A DNA stretch of 64,000 bases. Source: Trichopria drosophilae. Lineage: Eukaryota > Arthropoda > Insecta > Hymenoptera > Diapriidae. Positions within the stretch are counted from its first letter, which is position 1; each line of letters begins with the position of its first letter. Both the position numbers and the translations under genes were made by a program. The notes below the pieces were generated by a model. That model made no database searches, was not told the DNA's origin, and was given only the letters and a program-made list of their open reading frames with translations. The stretch spans positions 76,063,001 to 76,127,000 of the forward strand of contig CM059587.1 of NCBI GenBank assembly GCA_030407085.1, read 5' to 3'. Below, piece after piece: positions 27,256 to 39,452 of the stretch.

Positions 27256-27505
27256 AAGTAGAGTCCCCCTCGGTTCTACGGCTTCCCCTCCCGTCTCGTT
27301 ATATTTGTCAAAAGAAGGGGAGAGCCGCTTCTCCAACTCTCCTGAATCGCGTTATGTTCGTGACGTCACAGCAGGCCCTTCCTGAGGCCCCAGCCCGCAA
27401 GGTGAAGAAGAAGAGAGCGGTGACAGGCAAATATAACGGGATGGAACCGGGCAAATATGCTGGGAGTTAAATATAGCGAGATGCAATTATACGGACTCTA
27501 TACTG
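27256..27505 (+). mobile_element. Complete pogo-like MITE, 250 bp
   Basis: The left end AGTAGAGTCC and right end GGACTCTATACTG form the TIR. TA flanks both sides (27254-27255 and 27506-27507). The body matches the truncated copy at 7625-7871, including TGACGTCA (27361-27368). It inserted 16 bp from the end of the 1.43-kb element. Confidence 0.75.
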
Positions 27506-27507
27506 TA

Positions 27508-29516
27508 CTAAATTTTGAAAATGGATTGGTTTCTCTGATATTTATTCACATGTATTATTAATATGTGAAAGGAACTTACTAAAAAATGAAAAACTAACCC
27601 TTAAAATATGTCCAGTTATAGACAAATAAAAAAAGTCACTTAGAAAATAATTCTTTAATATATTAAAAAACGACTTAATTGCGAAGACAAAAGTGACCTA
27701 AATATTAAGACACCCTTTTCTATATATGTACGTTAAATACACAAAATATGAAAATATATTAATAAAAATTCGAGTTATTAGGAACTCAAATAATACAATT
27801 TCTGTGTACACAATTTTTGTTAGTTTTACTTGTTCACATATGTTCAATTGTACAATACTCTTTTCATAAAAGTTAGAAATAAACTTTGCAAAGATGTATG
27901 AAACAGAAATATATTTATGTACGTTATTTGATATTCTAGAATGAATTTAACATAAGTTATAGATAATGGTAGTAACTCATGTATTTTATATATTCAAATA
28001 CATTTCTTCAACTACATATATTCATTCATGTCCAGATACGAATAATCTAAATAGAAAAAAAAATGTTTTCTTATCACTTTTCAGTCTGAAAAACAGGTTA
28101 TAATTTAATCAAATATTTTTGTATAAGTATCACAGATATGAGTAATTCCGCGGAACTTTTTTTGAAGTACTTCCTGGTAGTGCTTCATTTTACAATTACA
28201 CTGATTTGGCATTAGCGTTACACGATCAAATTGAGTTAAAAGAACTCAAACATCTACCAGAATATGATTATGCATCATTAGAACCGTGTACAGTCATCAT
28301 TCAAAATTAATTAGATTCTCATAGATGATAACAGCATAAATATTTATTTATTTAACCTAATAAAAAGAAGCGTATTGTCTAAATGATGTATCGGAAATGG
28401 GGGAAAATATCCCTACTAATATTATAGTGGTTTCAAACTGTATATAGCAGAAATGTCCACAAACTAGATAATAACTATGCACAAATCAGTAAATCAATTT
28501 TTTTACAAAAGCGTCTAAATTTTGGATGGAAATAAATGGATTGAAGCTGTCCACGTATTAATCTAAAAGACCTGCCTAATAACTGCTCAGAAAAGTTATT
28601 CAAAATATTGCAAACACCTTGCCTACAATTAGTGTATAATCAAATTATCTCTTTTATGGCAATTGTCGGCCCTTGGTTCTAAATTGAATGTTCACGTGAA
28701 AAGCAGAGTTCGGTTGTTTTTAAGATTTATATATATATATATATAACTCAATCCTGTGTTGCACAATTCATGCAATACAATTCCAATCGAGGTAATACTC
28801 TATGTGAAAATGTGATGAAATATAAAAACAGTGACGTGCTGGTGTTTTTGTTGTGATGTTTGAGAGATACACAAAATGACATTTGGTGCTAACTAGTCAA
28901 GTAGAAACTTATCATTTCCTATTCCGGCTCGTAGTAGTAGTACAACAAAAAGTTGAAAATTATCATAAATGAATCATCGATCGTCAATAAGGTGAGTAAC
29001 ACGAACACATAAATATTAATAACAAACCATCCAAAGCTGTATCGATAGCTTATTTATGTTTATAAACATTATTAAAAGTAGGTCTTAGAAGCTTTATTCC
29101 CATTCCTACTCGTCTTATCAATAGGATGTAAACTCCTTTGAGGTATAATACGTATTATTTATACGTTTAATATATTTTGTAAAAAAATGTTATGTCATAA
29201 AAGCTACGTCGAAGAGTTTTGTAAACGAATTTGCAAGGTTCGTCAATTTCGTATGTTCATGTTACTCATCTTATTTACACTACGGTGAATATCATGAGTA
29301 ACCATAATATAGTACATATTGATAGTCAACAATTGTATGGGTAAGTAGTGCCCATAACAATTATTACGAATTGAGGATATGTAATGTAATTATAAAAGTG
29401 GTTAAAAGAACAGTAGAACTAGAGTGCATGAAAAACTAGATAGAAAATGGATAAAAAATGTACAGAGGGTGGATAAAACATGGACGGACAAATTTCTAAA
29501 TTATCATTAAAAAACC
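27508..29516. other. Gene-free stretch
   Basis: A+T-rich with no gene recognised. A (TA)n microsatellite of about 17 bases lies at 28729-28745. Confidence 0.5.
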
Positions 29517-29518
29517 TA

Positions 29519-30031
29519 CACAGAGAAATTATTTACTCATTCTTAATGGTAAGTTAATTTCAAGGCTCTTGCGTTAACTGTAAAGTTATATAACAGTAAC
29601 TGTAAAGTTAAACCGACAGGTAACTTGGAGATGAAAATACCAGCACTTTCCCGTATGTCAGCAATATTCTTGTAAATTAACTCATATATTTTAACATTCA
29701 ATGAGCGTTCGTGAACTGTTAATAAATCTTACATTAAATTGAACTGCACATGTCAACAATACGTCGAAAAATTCGCAGAAAATCGAATGACTGCATGTGT
29801 ATGTTTGTTTATCTGTGTTTCAGTGAAACTGTAAGCACGTAAATATGTCACGTAATGATCCCAACATTAATATTTAAAATTCTTATATTAACTATTAACA
29901 TAACAAATTTAATCGAATATCAGATTACGGTAACTTAGAGAGACAGTACCTTACCTTAAGATTCAAATCTAAGTACAGTTAGCTTTACTATGAAGCTATT
30001 AATTAACTGTAAACAAACATTTCTCTCAGTG
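29519..30031. mobile_element. 513-bp MITE with TA duplication
   Basis: The left end is CACAGAGAAATTATTTACT; the right end, read inward, is CACTGAGAGAAATGTTTGTTT. TA flanks both (29517-29518 and 30032-30033). The interior has repeated TAACTGTAAAGTTA and TTAACTGTAAA phrases facing one another, and no open frame of note. The ends resemble those of the CACTCAG family. Confidence 0.65.
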
Positions 30032-30033
30032 TA

Positions 30034-31587
30034 TCCAGATACTAAATTCTGACCCAAAAACTGATAAAGTTATCTGTTTTAAATATTCCGAATAATATCT
30101 ACCTAGAAACTGGACAGAAACTGGGCAGAAACTATCCAGGATTTATCTAAAAAAGCTATCTAAAAAAATATCCATAAAATCGTTACATTTCCAATGGGCA
30201 ACTGGCCAAGTTTATTGTCCACTCACTGTCCAGTCTCCAAGTTTATTCAAAACCTGGCTAGAATGAAGGCGCAATGTTTACCAACGTACACGACTTACGG
30301 CGATATTCACTTATATTTTAAAATCCACGATTGCCCTGATACATGGATTTGGATTGAACAAAAAATCCAATAGGAATTAATTATGTAGATATGAAAATTA
30401 TGTAGGATCATAAAAGCATATATAGCGTTGGAATAAGTATTAATAATATAATAATTTAATATTGGATGGACGGCTTTGTTGAGCAAATCACTATGTTTTT
30501 ATGGTGCATATCTTCTACGCAATTTTACTAGAAATGTTATTCGTTTTTTATTTACAATGCGCCATGTTAGTTTTTGGGTCATTAAAATGCAATTCTGACT
30601 ACGCTACTTGAAAGAGATTTGGAATTTTTATTTTTATTTTTTACTGAATAAAATAAGTCTTAAATAACAATTGAGAATTTTGATTTTCCTGGTCTTAATG
30701 GAGAAAGCGAGACTTGTCCTCATTAATATTTTGAAAATTTGCAATCTTTTGACAGATAGTTTCAACAGATAATCCAACTGAAGAACAGTACATCAACTTG
30801 CTTCCTTCTGAAGGTACGGTTCTCAATACACTGTAATATTTATTCACACTTCAAAAACAAATTCCCAACATATACGTGGATATATGGTGGTTTCACTTTT
30901 GATACAGCCAAATCTGTATCGAAATTCAGAAGTAAATAATCCATGTACGTAATTAATTTATACTCAAGATTGAAAGAAAAACAATTGTAGGGTTCATACA
31001 TCAACAACATACAATGCATCATTAATAAAATGTATATGTTAACACAAATATGAATTATATCTTCTTGTAGTGTATATTTGTTTGAAGACGTTTATCTCTT
31101 TTAAGTACTTCATACTATGAGTGGCCACTCCTCGACGTCATTTCGATGTTGAGTTTATATTTGGCATATTTCACGTCATAAAAGTCAGTGTAGGTAATGC
31201 AGTGAAATGTCACACAGCGGTTACGTTAATTATATATTTAATATTAAAAAATAAACAGATTATTAATAATTATTATTAAATAATAAAATATCATTTAATA
31301 TATAGATGAATTATTACTTTTTGAGAATGCCTGAACCATATTCGCTTAGGGCCACAATAAATTCACAGCAATTTTGAAGAATGGTGATTAATATTTCATA
31401 AATAATTCTAATAATAACTACGGTCTCACCCTTTTTTTATAACCTTCAATTATTTTGCAAGGTGCGTCGACGACGACGCTATAATTCGGCTCTCGGTTGA
31501 TATGATGAAGACCAACATTCGTGGAGAGTTTCATGTAGGCCTTTACAGTTTTTTTTAGGGGGGGGGGGGTTTAAAAATATAAAATAA
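30034..31587. other. Gene-free stretch
   Basis: No gene recognised. Short repeats of ACTGGACAG/AACTGGGCAG type occur at 30110-30250. A run of 12 G lies at 31558-31569. Confidence 0.45.
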
Positions 31588-32164
31588 TACTTTTTGTCAC
31601 ACCTGCACAAAATTGCCACCTTTCCGTGCAGGTTAGGCGAACGGAAAGTTGCCATTTATGGCCGAGGACGCAACTGCGAATGCGCACGGGCGTTTTTCAA
31701 TTTTTACCGCGGCGCCACTTGTTACCGCCGGCCAGTAAGGTGGCATTTTTGTCGACAGGTGTGACAAAAAGTATCGTGTGTACCACGGGCGGAAATGCAT
31801 TACACGCTCGGGCGATGCTGAATCTCTCATCTACGGCATGACTCGGCGTGCCTTCAGCTCCCCTCGTCTTTGCCTACGACTCAAGCTGCAGTATCGCCCG
31901 CGCCGTAATACATGCCTTTCCGCCCTAGATACACAATATACTATTTTGTCACACCTGCACAAAAGCCGGGCCTTTAGGTGCCCGTAAATCGTGCGACCTG
32001 AAACTTATTCAGTGCGTGCACCTTCTAGGGTCCAGCGGACGTTTTTCGTGTTTTTGCGCCCGCTTCACCGGGCGCTTCTCCTTTTTCACGATTTTGCATT
32101 CGCCGTGTACTCTACCGATATTATAAAGGCGCAGTTTTTTACAATAGGTATGACAACAAATATC
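31588..32164. repeat. Chain of three linked inverted repeats
   Basis: The stem ATACTTTTTGTCACACCTG (31588) pairs with CAGGTGTGACAAAAAGTAT (31756-31774). The same right arm, extended by ACCACGGGCGGAAATGCATTAC, pairs with 31906-31957 (GTAATACATGCC...CTATTTTGTCACACCTG). That arm in turn has a weaker partner at about 32126-32164 (AATAGGTATGACAACAAATATCG). One motif therefore occurs four times in alternating orientation, with G+C-rich loops. Confidence 0.7.
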
Positions 32165-32499
32165 GTTTATATCACGGCCGAGAATGAAGGAATCTGAGAC
32201 AGACCCTCGTTGTTTCTAAAGATTTACATACAATATTTTTCTTAATTCCACACACAATTGAGTGCGGAAAATAGTACTTTCTCGCATTGTTTGACATTCT
32301 ATTTTCCGCACGCAAATGAGCAAACCTGAAATGATAACTATAAATATTCTTAAATGTCTCGAACGCTTTTATTAATAAATTTGAAAATAAATGTATATTT
32401 CTCGGTAACACAATCATGTTAATCGTAATCCAAAAATGAGTAAATAAACCGTTGAAACTCAGATATCGTTTACGTCTAACGCATTACATCAAACTGATT

Positions 32500-32821
32500 T
32501 TTTTTCGATTCAGGGGCGTAAAATGACCATTATACACCTTTAGGGGGCGTGAAATAAAAAAAGTCTGAAAATGGACGATTTTTCGAAAAAAGCCGATAAA
32601 TTACATTATGATAATACTCGGAGACAACAGAAAATGACAATTGTAAATACAAATAAAAGCGCAGTAGCGGGGTATTACACGAATTTTCTATTGTAAACAT
32701 AAACATTACTGATTGAAAAATAAACTCGCTAGTTAGTGTTGCACGTCGCAGCGATTCGTAAACATCTTTAATTTGTGTGATAGAATGAATGGTCATTTTA
32801 CTCCCCCTAAATCGAAAAATA
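32500..32821. mobile_element. MITE with TIRs of about 30 bp
   Basis: TTTTTTCGATTCAGGGGCGT continuing to AAAATGACCATT (32500-32530) is matched in reverse complement by 32788-32821 (AATGGTCATTTTACTCCCCC continuing to AAATCGAAAAAT). The interior of about 260 bp is non-coding. No clear target duplication. Confidence 0.6.
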
Positions 32822-32824
32822 TTG

Positions 32825-32870
32825 TTTGCACCACGGGCGTAAAACGAGCCTTTTACGCCCTTGTTGCAAA
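32825..32870. repeat. Imperfect palindrome, 20-bp arms
   Basis: TTTGCACCACGGGCGTAAAA, a 6-base loop CGAGCC, then TTTTACGCCCTTGTTGCAAA. The inner ten bases of each arm pair perfectly. The motif CCACGGGCG is shared with the repeat chain at 31588-32164. Confidence 0.7.
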
Positions 32871-34012
32871 AAGTACTATTTCCGGTAAAATTTTATAATC
32901 AACTACTATTGGGATTGTTGTTAGAAATAATCCCGCTAGCGTTTATAATTTCAACTAATATAACAATCCGATTCGAACTAGGAATTTCGAACCTGAAATG
33001 AGGAGGAAATCGTTTACGTCTCTAGGTAAACAAAAAAGCCTTGGATTCTTAGCGTAAATGGCATCTTACACCTTACTTTCGCGTCAGTCTCAAAATAATT
33101 ATTTCAAGCAATAAAGTGAATAGTTAATGAATTGACTATGAAGTTATTACTACAAAAACACACAATTAAACGCCGGAAATGAGCGATTACAAGAACATAA
33201 AATTGAAAGGTTAATTTTCCTGTTTTTCTGATGGTCTCTAACGGGCAGGACGAAGCCCCCTGAAGAAAAGCTCCAATTAAAGGCACCCACGCCGTTATTG
33301 ACCAAGTAATCTCAAAAATTGAAAACGAGATACCAAATTGAGTACCTCGCGTGTATGTAAACTGATTGTATCTCAGGGGCCACCTCCTCGGGCGAACGCG
33401 TGCACCGGAGTCCCCTGGTGGAACTTAACGTAGCGGATCGGCTATATATAGTCGGGAATAGTGCATAATGCCCGACCTCGTGAATCTTGATAATAAATCG
33501 CGAACTTTACGGCGGCGCATCCGCGAGCAATGCGCGGCGTGCATGCCACGTGCTTGTACGTTGCGTACCGCCCACCATTGTCAAGAAAATGAGCGAGCAT
33601 CCGTCCACCGGCGGTCTTCTCCTGGACATTTATATTCCCGCCCTCTCGTTACATTCTCGCATGGCTTGTTATTTATTTCGACGTCGTGTGCGCTGCATTT
33701 CTGCCTCCATTATTACACCCTTGCATTATCTTCTATTTCATCCATTCCGGATTCTTTCGTCCTCTTCCGGCATCTGTCGGCTCTTTTACCACTCGATCAA
33801 AATGTAATTTCGATTGAAATCCCGAAATTTTAGTAGAATTTTTCATAAAAATAACAGTTTTTTAGTTTCTTGGATATTTTCTGATATTAACTCTTACGGT
33901 CCCGAAAGTCCGAAGCAAGTTCGTTGTCAAGCAGCGGCTCGTTGTTGATAAGTCGAGCCACGTTGTTTGTTTACGTTTCGAAAATATTGTTTCTCACACT
34001 CTGTGCGCAAAA
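32871..34012. other. Gene-free stretch with a G+C-rich promoter-like patch
   Basis: 33350-33790 is much less A+T-rich than its surroundings and includes TATATATA at 33443-33450 in GGCTATATATAGTCGG. It is open for 106-121 codons in two plus-strand frames, but neither frame has a recognisable domain. It could be a core promoter and 5' leader of an unseen gene. Confidence 0.35.
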
Positions 34013-34280
34013 TGCTATTTTGCTCCCTATATTGCGGGAGCAAAATAGCATAATCTCTCCGTAAGGAGCAAAATAAATATATCCAGGAGCAATAGTATAT
34101 TACTCACCAAGGAAGACAAAATCAATTCTTTTTTACTTCCCGAGGGAAGTATATGATTTTTCTTCATGACAGGGAGGAAAAGAAAATGCTGTTTTCGTCC
34201 CAGTGTGATGAAAAATCAGTTTCTTGTATTCTCAGCCCAAAATACTATTTTACTCCCGCGATATAGGGAGCAAAATAGCA
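34013..34280. repeat. Two near-identical palindromes bounding about 270 bp
   Basis: TGCTATTTTGCTCCC (34013-34027), 8-base loop, GGGAGCAAAATAGCA (34036-34050) is a perfect stem of 15 bp. A second stem, TACTATTTTACTCCC / GGGAGCAAAATAGCA (34244-34280), carries the same loop in inverted form (TATATTGC against GCGATATA). The pair may be the ends of a foldback element. A single half (GGGAGCAAAATAG) recurs at 45111. Confidence 0.7.
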
Positions 34281-34557
34281 CCCCCTCGTATGAGAAAACA
34301 GTATGTGCAACAAGGGAGAATAGGTATTTGTAGACTCGTGCGAAATGGGGTCCTCGCTCCACTCGGGCGTCAAACACCTATATTTTTTTTAAAACTTTTT
34401 TTACATTTAAATACACATAATTCGGCATTGATACTCCCAAACCCGTGTTAAAGAGAAGGGTGCTAAGAATTTTGTGTGCTATGTTGGATCCGAATATTGG
34501 TTTCTGAGATTAAAAATGTCAAACTACGAATACTTCCGCGACAAGTGGACGCAACGG

Positions 34558-35075
34558 CATCTATGCCTAGTGTTTTGTATTCGTCTCGAAAAGACCTTTC
34601 AAATGAGCCCCCACTCGACCTATATTGCCATTTAAGATATTCATCCCCCTGCGCGCCCCGCGCCCCCCCCCCTCCCTTGGGGCGGAGGGGTTGGAACCCC
34701 GCAGCAAAAATACATTTTTAAAAAAATTGTTTCACGTATTTTGGCAATGTTCGAAATCATCATTTGTTCAAAAGTAATTGGTTTAAAAGTTTTAAAAATC
34801 GATTATGACCGTTAAAAATTGATCGCAGCACCATCTACGCCTAGTGTTTTGAATTCGTCTCGAAAAGACCTTTCACATGAGCCCCCACTAGAGCCACATT
34901 GCCATTTAAGATATTGATCCCCCCTAATTGTGCCCCACGCCCCCTTGGCCCCCACGCCCGCAGAAAAAATAGATTTTTTGAAAAATCGTTTCACGTATTT
35001 CAGCGATTTTCGAAATATCTTTTCTTTCAAAAGTTACAGGACCGTTTCCATACTTTTCGGACATCCTGTATACCT
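34558..35075 (+). repeat. Direct duplication, period 274 bp
   Basis: CATCTATGCCTAGTGTTTTG at 34558 and CATCTACGCCTAGTGTTTTG at 34832 begin two diverged copies that share TCGTCTCGAAAAGACCTTTC, GAGCCCCCACT, ATTGCCATTTAAGATATT, a C-rich block and TTTCACGTATTT. The second copy ends with GGACATCCTGTATA. It looks like part of a longer repeat duplicated in tandem; no coding frame is convincing. Confidence 0.75.
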
Positions 35076-35435
35076 ATAAATGTTAAATTTTTATGATCAT
35101 TAAACTCAACCCAGATTTACATGTATATGCACAAGAAGTAATCTCTCCCTTATTCGATACTGCCCCATTAATTTCATGAGGCTTTCCTTTCAGTTGCGAT
35201 GTTTGCAACCAAAACGCAGTGAAGCTGCAAGTGTCATTTTCGATATTTACATTTTTCCCGCACTTAATAATATGTTCAGCGTTTAAAACTTTCTCCCCTT
35301 CAACAAATTTTCATTCTGCTGGGTCCTCTGCGAGGTCCAAAGTCTTCTGTTATTTTTGGATCCAACTGGTGCACCGAGACAACAAGTCGATTGTTGAGAA
35401 ACTAACCGAGCAGAAATTGGTCAAGGTTGCCTGAA

Positions 35436-35764
35436 AACTGATCAGGGCCTGATCAGGTAGCAATCAGACGCGCCTGATATATTGTGCCTTATCATTTTAG
35501 GCGTGTCGGATAAAGTGTGTCTGAATATTTATTGATTTGGACCTGATCAAACTCGTCGGAGATCGATATTTCGCCCGTGACCAGTAACGAATTTTTTGAT
35601 CCGATCGTCGTAGGACTCGATAATTCGCGCCCAAGAAATCGAGTTTTACGGCCGGAGGATCAAAAAATAATTTTATTTAATTATTTATGAAATGAAACTT
35701 ATACTGGTATCTTATCAGGCCCTTATAAAGCCTTGATCAAGCCCTGATCAAACCCTGATCAGTT
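35436..35764. mobile_element. 329-bp MITE with reiterated CTGATCA ends
   Basis: AACTGATCAGGG at 35436-35447 and its reverse complement at 35753-35764. Both subterminal regions carry several more copies of CCTGATCA/TGATCAGG (35449, 35551, 35742). Clustered short motifs near the ends are how hAT-type transposase sites are usually arranged; the superfamily assignment is inference. Confidence 0.6.
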
Positions 35765-36212
35765 ACTGATACCAGGATTTCTGATCCGGTATAATCTGAA
35801 TTACTAGATACTTATTGTTTGTTAATAAAATTTTAATATTTTATTATAATTTTTTCGTTTACTTTTAAATTTTCGATCTTAGATAACATTCACGTTCCAA
35901 ACTCCCCAATGACATTGTTATTGTTTACATCGTTACTGTGACCATTCTTTACTTGTACAAGTCAAATGAATTCTCATTTGTTGTTTTTACAAAACTCGTA
36001 TCTCATTTTATACTTTTTGGTTTGTAAAACACTATTTTTTAATATCCCGAAGTGCGTTTTATAATATCATTTTTATTTGAGTTTTTAAGTACATGGAAAT
36101 AAGGTACAAAACAATTTTTTTTTACTAATCATAGTGTACTTGTATTAAAATTAAGACGTTGATTTAACTTCTCGGGTTTTTTTAATTGTACAATATATTT
36201 TACGTCAAGTTT

Positions 36213-36498
36213 TTGGGTGTACCTCAAAAACACGAAAAATCATAAAACAGACATTCAAAAGCCAGGCATTTATTAATGATTGAATTCTAAGTGGGCTTAA
36301 TAAACATTCCGAGGGTCAAACTGATTTGACCTTCAAGTGACCTAAAAATTTAATCCCTTATTCAAACATTTTTAAATGACCTTCCAGTGAGACCTCAAGG
36401 ACGTCAACCCGAGGTCATTTTTTGAATGAGTGTTTTTTGAAATGCCTGGTTTTCGAATGTTGAGTTTTTTAAGAGTCTGGTTTTTGAGGTGCATCCAA
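36213..36498. mobile_element. 286-bp MITE with TIRs of about 58 bp
   Basis: The left arm TTGGGTGTACCTCAAAAAC continuing to CATTCAAAAGCCAGGCATTT (36213-36271) is matched in reverse by AAATGCCTGGTTTTCGAATG continuing to TTTTTGAGGTGCATCCAA (36439-36498). The centre has AGTGACC/GGTCA repeats. No open frame. Confidence 0.65.
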
Positions 36499-39452
36499 TT
36501 TTTTTAATTTACAACTTACATGTCTTATTATTTTCTTATGAGGATCTAAATAAAAGTTTAATCGTAAAATATTCAATTATTTTTATTTCAACATCATTAT
36601 TCTTGTTTTCAATAACGAAAAAGACTTACGGACAACAAGAATTGGATTTTTATATTTGTTACTTCCAACAGTTTGACACAACGGCAAAACCTTAATGGAA
36701 GAAGAAACAAGAAACAATGTCTTTTAAACTTTAATTCAATAAATACCAAGAGAAACTTTGTTGGTATTATTTTCCTTGCTTCTAATAAGACACTTGCTTT
36801 TAGCAGACATAAAGTTAATGCGCAAATATCCTCTCGCGAGAAGGAAACACTAACGAAAGATACCCTTTGCGACCTTAATGCGTTTTTACAAAGGAAGAAA
36901 AAGGAAATCTTTGAAAATGGATGAGGAGAAGAAGAAGTAGATGAACATATCCAGAGATGGTACTTACGGCAGGAGGTAATGAGATTACCTATCGTAAATT
37001 CATAACAACTTTATGTATAATCCCAATAAAATACGCGTAATTACTCCAATCAAACTACTAATAGCCTCTGACGAGGCATCATAAGTTTTCGCTTCTAATT
37101 AATTTCATGTAGCTGATAAAGCCTACTTTTTACTCAAACCAGATTTTGCAAATGGGGAGTATTATTTTATACTACAATTCCAGCATAATGAAGAACTAGT
37201 ATTAATTTATTGCAGGTTGCTTGTGGTGTCCCTCAAACAACATTGTTCTTAAGACATTCCTGTTTCATTAGAAGCAATTTTTTTTTGAAAATTTATGAAG
37301 CATTCTTTTTAATACCACCAATAAATGTTCCTTTTCGTATCGTAAATGTTAGGATTTGCCATTTTCATTGTTTTGACTCCTACTCTTCGTATCCTTAAAT
37401 TGAAATACAATTAAATTTGAAACTCATGTAAAATGGTAATTTATTATTACCACAAAAATGCATGGTATTTTTTTAAATAAAATATAAATTTAGCGCATGA
37501 AAGTAAGCATTTTTATTTTGGAAGAATTGTTCGAAGGTCCTCCATTATCGCGATGTCTTCGTTTATTCCGCATTGTAAATAAATTTACGGTCACGTACAT
37601 TACGCAGAGATCGTTATGTAGGTACTATATTCCATTGCACTGATTACGACTGTAGATTTCTGTCAGAGAGTCGATATCTGTTTTTATCGCACCCATTACT
37701 CCTTGCAGCGCCTCTGTACATGGTGCGCTTTAATATGGACTATCCCATTTTCTTCAGTTCGACCACGTCGCAGGCATACTTTTTCATTTTATATATAGAC
37801 ATTTTATACCTGCATGTATGCGTGCAATTATAACAGAATCGATTTTAGCAATGTATGGGTTCAGCCATTTTCAGAATGGGTTTATTAGAGATACCTTCGG
37901 CTTTAAAAAAGGACCGACATCGTTATTGTGACGACGTTGGGCGTCAGTGTATATGGACAAGATGAGTATGCATTGGGATAATGGGAAAGAGCTCTGTAAT
38001 TTTGCATTATTATCGTTACTAAGTATAAGTAATGATATAGCTAATAATTATTCCATTTTTGAATATTTAATTGTAAGTCTTGCAGGTAACCAAGCTGGCG
38101 TACTTTTAAATAATTTTAATCACGTGTGATCAAAAGCATCTCACGAAATCCTGATAATTTTTTAAGGGGGGACTTCGTTTCTCAACTTAAAAAAAATGCA
38201 ATTCATTTTTGTAAAAATTACTAGTTAAATCCCTAAATGCTTTTCTCAAAAAATTACCATTATTTCTGGCAAAAATTATAAGATCTTTGATTATGCTACA
38301 AGTCTGTGCCAATAGTACCATATGGAATGGTAAAATTTTTAAGAAACATTTTGTCCAATTAAAGGGGATATGCATATAAACGGTAAACACGGAGGTGTTT
38401 TCTTTTTTAAGGAAAGAAACAAGCAATCATGGTATTGGGGGTATTTTTAAACGTGGCATCGAAGATGTTACACAATTTGTTTCATGTAAAAATTTTATAA
38501 AATGGCGGACTCACCAAATATTTGCCGAAGCGTCACGTTCATCAAGTTTCCCGGTTTCAGACAAGATTCAGCCCCTAATTCGTGTCTGAAATCATAAGAA
38601 TAAATTTTGTTGTTATTATAAGTTTATCTTCTATGCGAACCAAAAAAACCCGGAAGAAATGATCAAATAAAAATTAAAAGCAGTTTTAATCTAAAAGCGT
38701 TAATTTACAAACAAAAATTTAATCCCCTTCCGCCTTTAAAAATAGTATAAAAGACTTTTTTTACAAATATGTAGGTTGACACCGAAGAGAATTTAATATA
38801 ACGATAATGCAATTTAGATCATTCCGATTTTTTTATTTTTTTTATTTTTGTCTTTATTGTCGTCTGAGAGGTTACACAATAGGGCAAGCCACAGCAAGTG
38901 CTGTTTTACAGATTAACCCATTCAATGTTGTATATTTTTGGTAAAATCTTGTTTATAAACAAGAAAAAAACGCAAAAATAATAGTCTGGCTTACATGCTC
39001 GATTTGAAGCACTTAGAATTCAAATTTGGATTTAAAATTTTCACTGGATATTCTCCACATGATAAATTATTTTCTAAAGCAAAAAATATGATGAGGAAAA
39101 AAATTTTTAATTACACTTATATCCTTGCTTAAGGTACGTTTACCTTTTTTATATTTGAACTTGTAGATGACAGGTTTTAAATAAAATGGGTGTGATTATG
39201 ATGAATGTTTATTCATTGCTGAGATTTTCATACTGCATTTCAAAAACAGTATATTTCATGCAACTTTTGAAAATTATGAATAAATGCCATGCAGAATTTT
39301 AATCTGAAATGTTACTATCCACTTTCTCAGTACAGGGTGTAACGTCTACGTAACTTGAGAATTTTAAAGTAGACACACAAGAACTTTGACACCTGCTACT
39401 CTCTTGTATTATTTTTACAACTTTAACTACACAGCGCAATAAAACGTTGTTG
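36499..39452. other. Gene-free stretch
   Basis: No supported gene. 37550-37780 is a less A+T-rich patch. One AAAATGGCGGA motif lies at 38500. The rest is A+T-rich. Confidence 0.4.

Noticed and set aside
27057..27470. Plus-strand frame of 137 codons
   Set aside because: It runs across the boundary of two different mobile elements (the 1.43-kb element and the pogo-like MITE), so it cannot be one gene.
31558..31569. Run of 12 G as a possible G-quadruplex
   Set aside because: A single homopolymer next to a T run is more likely replication slippage or an assembly weak point.
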